A stretch of 64,000 nt of DNA, from contig NC_064759.1 in assembly GCF_011397635.1 (NCBI RefSeq), positions 15,582,428-15,646,427 on the forward strand, written 5' to 3'. Position numbers and translations under genes: made by a program. Source of the stretch: Epinephelus fuscoguttatus (lineage: Eukaryota > Chordata > Actinopteri > Perciformes > Serranidae). Under the pieces are notes generated by a model, which worked only from the letters and a program-made list of their open reading frames with translations, searched no databases and had not been told where the DNA came from. Shown here piece after piece: positions 56,418 through 64,000 of the stretch; position 1 is the stretch's first letter; every line of letters begins with the position of its first letter.

Positions 56418-59400
56418 ATGGCGGCGGGGATGTATTTGGAGCATTATTTGGACAGTAAGCTGATTAATATGTGATAAACATGTTGGAAAACATTTGAACA
56501 TATTCAGCTCGTTTTATACTTTGGCTTTTGTTGTACCGTGTAGTTCCTGGAAAACCCGCGCGCGGAATGGGCTGTTTCGACCGTTTCCCAACGGTCAGCG
56601 GGTTTAGGCTCAGACTATTTCCTGGAAAACGCACCGTGGCGAAGAAAGGATGCAGTTTGAGAATGCAAAGCGCATATGCCACACTAGCCGTGCAGAGCTA
56701 GTTTGAATTCATTTAGCAAGCAAAGCCATATGTCTATGTGCCCCCTTGTTATTACTGAAATACATGTGCACGTTAGCTCGAGCGCCATCGTTAATGTAGC
56801 CTGAGCATCATCCAGCGCGCATTAAGCTAGCTAACGTTATCCTGCTTGTATTAACGTTACAGTTTCAGTTTTTGAGTTCACTGAAAGCGGGATTAAAGTG
56901 TTTGTTTTCTCCCCCTCCACAACACCAGGTATAGAAAACTTGCCCTTCGAGTTGCAGAGAAACTTCAATTTGATGAGGGATCTGGATCAACGCACAGAGG
57001 GTGAGGACAATGACCCGTGAGACTACTGGGGATTTTAACCATGAACTGGTGAAAACAAAAACACGTGTCAGTTGTACACAATTTAGTTGAACCATGTTTT
57101 AAAGCACACTACGCCAGTTAGATGTCCCATGTGTGAACAAGGTGATGTATGCAGTGGTTCCCAACCTGTGGGTCAGGGTCCCCCAAAAGATCCCAAAGGA
57201 AGTCTGAGGTGCCACAAGATGATTAAAGGAACAAAAATGGGGAGACAACTTTTATTTAAAATGATATATGTTTTCTCTTCCTGGTATTTGCCATTTCTTG
57301 TGTAATACTGGATATTTTGACTCCTTCAGGCCACTGAAAACCCTTCAAATGAAACAATCCAAAGGCGTATTTTGACCAAAGGAACTTTTTCATAGGAATG
57401 ACCGTTTTGAGTGACTTTTTTTTTTTCTCTATTGGTGTTTTTGGACCAAACGGTTATGAGTAGCCTCTGAGAGGAACTACCTCCTGGGGACCTCCCCTGA
57501 CAAATGCATACCATCACGTTCCCCTTTTACATTGCCTGTTCAAGACAGGAATATCATGCTGTTTTTCCACCTCACCGTGCCGTATATAAGGTACGACTGC
57601 GTAATGGGGGGACAGTTGTCTCACCTGTAATCTGCCACGGGAAGTAGTAACAGTACAGAAATGCTGTCTTTATAAACAGGGCTTTATAATCTGGTGCTGC
57701 ATTGGCTGTGTTTGACCAGTCAAGGTACACTTAAGTCACCCATGTTTTCTCTCGTGCTACAAGAGTACCTACTCTGGAAAAGGAGCTAAAAAAAAGTCCC
57801 TCAAAACCGCTTTCAGAACTATGATAGTTCCTAGTTCTTCTGGTGTGGACACAACATAAAGGGAGCTAGGTTTCTAAAACTATGAAAAAGTTCCTTGGTT
57901 CGAAAAAATCTTATGTCAGTTGAACACGAGCGAATGCAGCACTGGCAAACTCCATTCTTAAAACCTTTTATCCGTGTAAACAACAGACAACGCAAAACAC
58001 AAACAAGAGCTTGTAACTAAAATAGTGTAAGAAAAGACACAGATGAATGGACCAACAGTGATGTCTAGGTTTTTCAGAGCATATATGCAACAAGGAAAAT
58101 ACAATTATTTTGACTCTTAAAAGTGCAATATTAAGACTCTTCTACTTTACATCACTTCAGTGTTCCTATGGGAGGTTTGAATGCAAACAGAAAAAAGCCC
58201 TCGAAGGTATGTTGTTTTTTGGGGAGCTCCCCATTGGGCATATCCTCTCAGGGAGTCCCCAGAGCTGTTTGGTCCAAAATCACCATAATCATAGTTTGAT
58301 TGAACTAGTTACAATTTAATGTCCACAGCAATGCTGCAACCTGTGATGAGGAGTCACAAGTACTAGAAATTACTTCTTTTTAAGGGGTCTGCAGCCAAGA
58401 AGTTTTGAGAATCAGCAATCTATAGTAGAAGCGCATCATTCCACATCAGTTTGTAAACAGCAGCCTTGTGGTAATAATTAACTGTTGTCAATTCAGTATA
58501 ATACATTGTGAGTGATTTAAAAATTCAGAAAATATTTTAGACACTACTTACTTCTTTTCTCTCAAGGTGTTTGTAGGCATGAATAAAAACAAACGCCCAT
58601 CCATATTAGACATAAAAACTGACACCTAAGATTTGGCATTTGCTTTTTATATATTTGATAAATATTAATAGTGCACAATGACACTTTCACATAATAACAT
58701 GACATAATAATGTACGTAATATTGACTTAAAAGTTACAGTGTTGTTTTAGAAGTTTTACTCCTTGTCTTTGTTTCAGATCTGAAGGGACAGATAGACTCT
58801 CTGGCTAAGGAGTACACAGCCAACGCCCGGACTCTCTCCTCTGAGCAAAAGCTGTCCATACTGAGGCAGATTCAGCAGTCTTACAGTAAATGCAAGGAGT
58901 TCGGAGATGATAAGGTGCAACTGGCCATGCAGACCTATGAGATGGTTCGTATCTTTGAAATAATCAGGAAATAAACACCATGCCACAGTCCGACTGCTAA
59001 AGTTGTGTTTCCTATAGGTCGACAAACACATCAGACGTCTTGACACAGATCTGGCTCGGTTTGAGGCTGACTTGAAGGAAAAACAGATCGAGAGCACGGA
59101 CTATGATTCCACCTCCAGTAAGGGGAAGAAAGGTGTGTGTCCATTGTATTTGTGTGTCTTTCCGCTTTTTACAACAAGAACTGTCAAGACAATGAAGCCA
59201 AACTTGGTGTTTCAACTTGAGTGGTTGTGTAATTCCAGCTGAAACCAGACAGAAGGAAAAGAAGACGGCTAAAACAAGGTCTAAAGTGAAGAGTTCAGAT
59301 GAAGATGGCAGTCCCAAGAGTGCACAGAAGAAAGTCAAACTCCTTCAGCCGTATGTTGTGTATCTACTTTTCCTGCTTGTGATGACCATGTGTTTGCTCT

Positions 59401-61887
59401 TCACGTTTTAGTTTTTAGTTAGCGTCATGATCACACTTACATTCTCACTTTCAATACTTTCTTTGCCATCATCAGAGGAGAATTCAACAGCCCTGCCGCC
59501 AACTTTGGGAATGTGCACCCATCTGATGTGCTGGACATGCCAGTGGACCCCAACGAACCCACTTACTGTCTGTGCCATCAGGTGTCTTACGGCGAGATGA
59601 TCGGCTGTGACAACACTGATGTGAGTTTTGGGGTTTTTTTTGTTATTTTTTCAAATCTTTTTAAATATTTCTGCTTTAATAAGATACCGGGGTGGGACTT
59701 GGTAGTTTCTGGACACTGTTATTGTGCTATACTCTATTTTTTTGGAGAAATAATGCTTCACATCAGGTGTACTTACAGAAGAAGTAGAGGAGGATGAAGT
59801 GGAATTTTTGGCTTTTATTGGTACAAACAACAGTGTGGGTGTGATTTTCTATCTGGTTTTGTTCCTTGCGGATTTTGTATCTATTTTTCCTATTGCTGCC
59901 GGTCTTACACCAAACAACTTTTCAAGACAATTTGGAATGTTGGTATAAAATCATAAAAGTTTTGCTAGAGTTGTGGCATGTGGACTCGATCGTTTGATGT
60001 TATGTGGTCATAAACTCAGTCAGAGCTGTCTTAAGTCCGCTGTTTTCTCGTCTTGATGTACGGACAAAATCAAACATATTTGATATTGTTGCACATTTTT
60101 AGTCTTGGCTCAAACATATACTGAAGTTCAATGACGTGAACGTTGTCAACAATAGCTGTGCTATTCATGTTTAATTTGGTGTGTATTAGATCCACCAACG
60201 GGGTTTTATTTTACTGAGAAATCCTAATTTTTGAAATGGTTTGCCTCTCATTCCCACGGTCTGCTCCAAGTAAAATAGCGCAGTTAGCCAACAGAGGCTG
60301 GTGGCAACTTGAGGCGACAAAATCCAAAATGTAATATTTGAAAATACAGTTTGTATTTATCGATTATATTGAAACAGAATTGACTAGAATACTGTCGACA
60401 TATAACGCCTTCTATCTTGAGTTTTGAGAGTTACGTGTTTTTGCTAAGCATCAGCCTCTGAAGCGTAAAAATGAAGCCAGTGCCAAAGTGCCAGAAACTG
60501 CAGTGCAAAACATTCGTTCATTCAATATTTTTTATTAACCCCTTCACATTTTATTAGTTTACAAGGCTTAAAGTTATGCATAGTAACAACAGGGCCACTT
60601 GAGTGACAGGCTGTCTGCAAGGCATCACTACAGTCTATGAGTCAGATCCACCCCTCGCTTATTCACGTTTCCACCCCCTTGTCCAAATATGGTCACTTCT
60701 GGATCCAAACAAGCAGGATGGTGACAGCTGAGTTGCTGGACTCGAGGCTTCAAAACGACAGTCCACAAACCAGTGGGTGATGTCACAGTGGCTACATCCA
60801 TTATTTAAACAGTCTATGATTTTTGTGGACATGTAAGGAATAAGGAATTGTTAATATATCATATTTCTTAGGATGGGAAATAATCTCAAAAGGAATCTAC
60901 TTGTAGTCTTGAAGACAGTGACCCTGTAAGAGTCTCAGCTTTCCTCATGTCAGACTCTAGTGTTCTTAGAGTATTTTCAAAATCTTGTTTTAAGTCTTGT
61001 AGTGTATGGTGGTCATTAGTTACATTCCTCATAATCATTTTTTGGATTTTGTAAATATTTCCTGAACGGAAGACAATCTATAAGCAAAATAGTGGCATGT
61101 TGCAGGGAGAGGAAAATAGGAATTTTGGTATAACGATGTGCCAAAATGCTTTTTTGTGGCATACAGTACATATAAGAACACAGATAATGTATTTATTCAT
61201 TTCATGGGACCTTTAATATGAAGGGCTTTTCCAAACAACATATGATTAAATGTTTATATTTATCTAAATAGCATTAACTTTAGACACCAATAATGATGTA
61301 CCTTTATAGTACAGGCCTGAAACTGACAAGATAAAGTAAGAGTAATGATAAAAAAACAGATCTTTGATAGCATAATATATCAATAAACAGTCACAGAGTA
61401 CATATACAACCTTTCCCTTAAATATACAGTATTTCCTAAATGCTAATCACAAATTAAGAGGTTGAGGAGTCCTGTAGTCTCATGACTCGTCCTCTGTGGA
61501 TAAGGTCACAGATGACAGGGCGCGTGATTGATTAGCAGATGATAAACTACACACACTGTATGTGCGTTTTTGATGGTCCGTTTTGAATCATTTCGTCTCA
61601 GCAAAGTACTCCATTTGCAGGAATACTTGACGGCACATTATTGTTTTTTGTCTTTGCTCCAGTGCTCCATTGAGTGGTTCCATTTTGCATGTGTGGGCCT
61701 GACAACCAAACCAAGAGGCAAATGGTAAGAAACTCAGGCTGTAATGTACTATTCTTTTTTTTCTTTTACCAATCTGTGCAATAAAAGTGTGAACTGTTAC
61801 TCATTCAAGTCAGTCAACAAACCCTGTTTTTAATCTGTGCCGTGCAGGTATTGTCCACGGTGCTCTCAAGACAGAAAGCGAAAATAA
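56418..61887 (+). CDS. ing4: ING4 tumour-suppressor PHD-finger protein
   Basis: Hand-spliced, 249 residues, the same length as human ING4. Exons: 56418-56454, 56929-57000, 58778-58944, 59018-59132, 59239-59350, 59476-59620, 61663-61724, 61848-61887. An N-terminal ING helical dimerisation domain ([20 protein letters not shown] to about residue 105) is followed by a basic nuclear-localisation stretch ([13 protein letters not shown]). The PHD finger (about 196-245) has zinc ligands C199, C201, C212, C217, H223, C226, C239 and C242, and ends CSQDRKRK. By family it reads H3K4me3 and directs the HBO1 acetyltransferase complex. The donor after exon 3 is a weak GTTCGT. Poly(A) signal at 62190-62195. 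No defects seen. Confidence 0.96.
57151..58423. mobile_element. hAT-like repeat with nested MITE in ing4 intron 2
   Basis: It begins CAGTGGTTCCCAACCTGTGG, a hAT/Charlie-type terminus. A weak counterpart near 58405-58423 (GTTTTGAGAATCAGCAATC) may be the other end. Inside, 57372-57905 is a second element with ends ACCAAAGGAACTTTTTCATA and its inverse CTATGAAAAAGTTCCTTGGT. Confidence 0.5.
60425..60815 (-). repeat. dispersed fish repeat, copy 3
   Basis: Reverse strand: ATAGACTGTTTAAATAATGG, ACATCACCCACTGGTTTGTG, GTTTTGAAGCCTCGAG, CCAGAAGTGACCATATTTGG. Same family as 15470-15896. It lies in the ing4 intron that splits the PHD finger. Confidence 0.6.
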
Positions 61888-63127
61888 AAACACCTGGAAG
61901 AAAACGTGCTCACTGATCCGATGGAAAATGAGAAGAATATTTCTTCATTAGTTACTAGAATTTTTGTTTCTCATCTTCCTTAACATTTGGTGCTTTTATT
62001 TCTTTTTTTGGTTTACGTAATTTGCCTTGCTCTGATGCAGTGTGTATGTGTGAAGGAGCCAAGTGGTTACAAATATATTTAAATATTGATTTTTTTCTTA
62101 ACGGTTAACAATAATTTTGTTTCTTTTTTTAGTTACATTTGGTGCTATTATTGTGATTTCTTTTTTTACATTTTGTTTTACACGTAAATAATAAACACTA
62201 CAGCTGCCCCTAATGGTTTAACATTTCCAAGTTGTCACGATACTTTATACTATATTCACATGTACAACTACAAATTCAAGTATTTTGCTCTTACAACAGT
62301 TTGGCCCTGGTTATTTTTTTGCTCCATTGTATAGTTAGTTTCTTGTGCGTAGCCTTGGAACACTAGATTTATGTTTTAAGTATATCAAGAGGGCAAAAGA
62401 ACATGAAGACAAGTGCTGCATCCTGACAGTATTAGTCATCTGTAGGTAGTAAGTTAAACCATTTCATTTTAACATTTGATTGAGTGCTGTATAGAAAGTA
62501 AGACATTTTGTGAAAAGTATTGTCATTTCTGTAGCTGAAACATTGGTACAGTGGAGAAGGGGTGATTGTGTTGTCAATCATTTGAATACAGCTACTACCT
62601 CAAAAAACTTGGCTGTGTGGTCCTTCGTCTCTCTGTGTTTACATCATATGGTCTGATCTGGCAGCTCTAACCTTGTGCTGTAGTGTTTGTAGTTGTCCAG
62701 TAGGTGGCAGTGTTGTATGAAAACCCCAGATCCTTTTAAAGGACGTCTGTTTAAACGTCAGTCCCAATTTGGAATAATAGAAGGATAATAATTAAGAGAA
62801 AATCCTTTTATTGCAAAGAATGGATGGATCTGGCTTGTTATTAATTTATTAGGTAATCATGGTAGCATTTTAACATATAATACTTTTAAGGGAAATGCAA
62901 TATTGTTTGTACTGACAGGCAATATAATAGTAATGAAGTCAGTTCCACAAGTAATGATTCAGTTAATTAGGGACATCCTGATCTATTCTACAGTTATTCC
63001 ACAAGAGGCTTCATTAGCTACAGGTGGTTTTAATGCAAAATGCAATAATACATTCTTAATGAGTGCTTTCACTTCCATTTGTTTCGCCATCACACTTGAA
63101 GCGAAGATACATGCTGCAAGGATACAG
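61888..63127. other. ing4 3' UTR and intergenic
   Basis: ing4 3' UTR with AATAAA at 62190-62195; beyond that AT-rich sequence with no recognised feature. A 95-residue open frame at 62903-63190 has no domain and overlaps a repeat end. Confidence 0.4.
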
Positions 63128-63300
63128 AATCGGAATCAGAAATACTTTAATTCCCGAGGGGAAATTATGATTTGTTACAGTTGTCCCTAAGTAAAGAATA
63201 GAGAATTAAAATAGTAAGAGTATGAAATAAAAGTGTGTAGATATAAAGCAACAAGTAAAATGAAGTAGAAATGAAATGTGCTTTAAAATAAAAATAAAAT
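63128..63300 (-). mobile_element. LINE 3' end (antisense)
   Basis: CAGAAATACTTTAATTCCCG then AGGGGAAATTATG is, in reverse, the CCTCGGGAATTAAAGTATT 3' terminus common to fish LINEs. Only the end is seen. Confidence 0.45.
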
Positions 63301-63499
63301 GTGCATGATAATACAGTGTTTTAACATTAGTAATTAAGTCATGACATTTGAATATTAGAATAAAATATAGATCGTCACTGTGCTGAAGCTGTAAGTGTAA
63401 AAATTAAACTACAATATATACATCATTAGAATAAAACAATAAAATTAGAGTAAACCTAAGAAATATGTACAGCTATGCGCATTGATTCGACAGAAATTT

Positions 63500-63760
63500 T
63501 GCAGTTAAAATAAGAACCATTTACCACTCTTTTCCAATTCCACCCAAGGCTAAAGAAGTTCACTTTAAAGTAATGAATGAGCTTTACACATGTAATAACT
63601 TCTTAGGCCAAAGGTTTAATTTGGATTGGAATATTTGTACTTTCTGTAACTCAGATATTTAAACCCTGGAACATCTTTTCTCTGTAATGTAATTAAACTA
63701 GGACCTTTTGGGAGTTTTTTTCAATATTGGCTGACTTTAAATAATACAAATATTACGACC
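63500..63760 (+). mobile_element. L1-type ORF2 C-terminal remnant
   Basis: Plus-strand translation gives IPPKAKEVHFKVMNELYTC, QRFNLDWNICTFCNSDI and TLEHLFSV around a stop. This is the zinc-binding tail of L1-like ORF2, decayed. Confidence 0.6.
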
Positions 63761-64000
63761 CTAAGTTATGAAAACATAAACTTTGGTGGAGGACAAGAAA
63801 GCAGAGTTCGGGATTCACAATTCTTTTTTTTTTCTTTTTTTCGCAAAATATTTTATTCACAAATGTCGTTTTCTGAAAACTATCCATGCATTTCCTGTGT
63901 TTTTAAGTTCGATAATTCTATTCATAAAATGTGAGAAATGCTGTAAAAGTGGAGAGGCCCTGCGGGTGTGTAAGTATATGCGCACCTAAATTCCTTAAAT

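Noticed and set aside
1-64000. CRISPR arrays, operons or bacterial genes
   Set aside because: No regularly spaced repeats with spacers; gene structure is vertebrate throughout.

Overview
This is a stretch of teleost fish genomic DNA, probably a spiny-rayed fish. The evidence is intron-rich genes with GT-AG splicing, vertebrate proteins of fish type, and dense fish-type repeats: hAT, Harbinger-like and Tc1 DNA transposons, L1 remnants and a tRNA-derived SINE. No prokaryotic or viral genes were seen. All gene models are hand-spliced from the sequence; every listed junction is GT-AG and keeps frame.

Layout. 1-5.7 kb: no confident gene; possible 3' UTR of an upstream gene, a 1.16-kb repeat unit and microsatellites. 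5.7-26.6 kb (+): one large immune gene, reconstructed as 21 coding exons and 1113 residues. It encodes an N-terminal CARD, six pyrin domains (PYDs) separated by mini-exons, a FIIND (ZU5-UPA) with an intact autoproteolysis site, and a C-terminal CARD. It has no NACHT or LRR region. 26.8-30.0 kb: a second direct copy of the 1.16-kb repeat, split by a 1,995-bp hAT element with perfect 8-bp target duplications. 31.9-40.2 kb (+): a Kell blood-group homologue (kel) whose zinc-protease motif is destroyed. 40.7-43.8 kb (+): a three-exon linker-histone H1-like gene with a sperm-type basic tail. 44.3-46.6 kb (-): emg1. 48.5-54.8 kb (+): nop2. 56.4-61.9 kb (+): ing4. 61.9-64 kb: 3' UTR and LINE fragments.

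How the genes fit together. The first gene looks like an NLRP1/CARD8-type inflammasome sensor in which an array of PYD modules replaces the NACHT-LRR. Each PYD exon plus its mini-exon is a frame-neutral cassette. The mini-exons correspond to the first 44 nt of a CARD exon, and their splice donor lies where the CARD exon encodes Val-Ser-Asn, so the array appears to have grown from an ASC-like PYD+CARD unit. emg1 and nop2, both ribosome-biogenesis rRNA modifiers, diverge from a compact promoter with CRE-like sites and a CACGTG box. ing4 has a housekeeping-type start (CCAAT, ETS and YY1-like motifs).

The main candidate for something undescribed is the CARD-(PYD)6-FIIND-CARD gene and its relic CARD mini-exons, followed by the catalytically dead Kell homologue.
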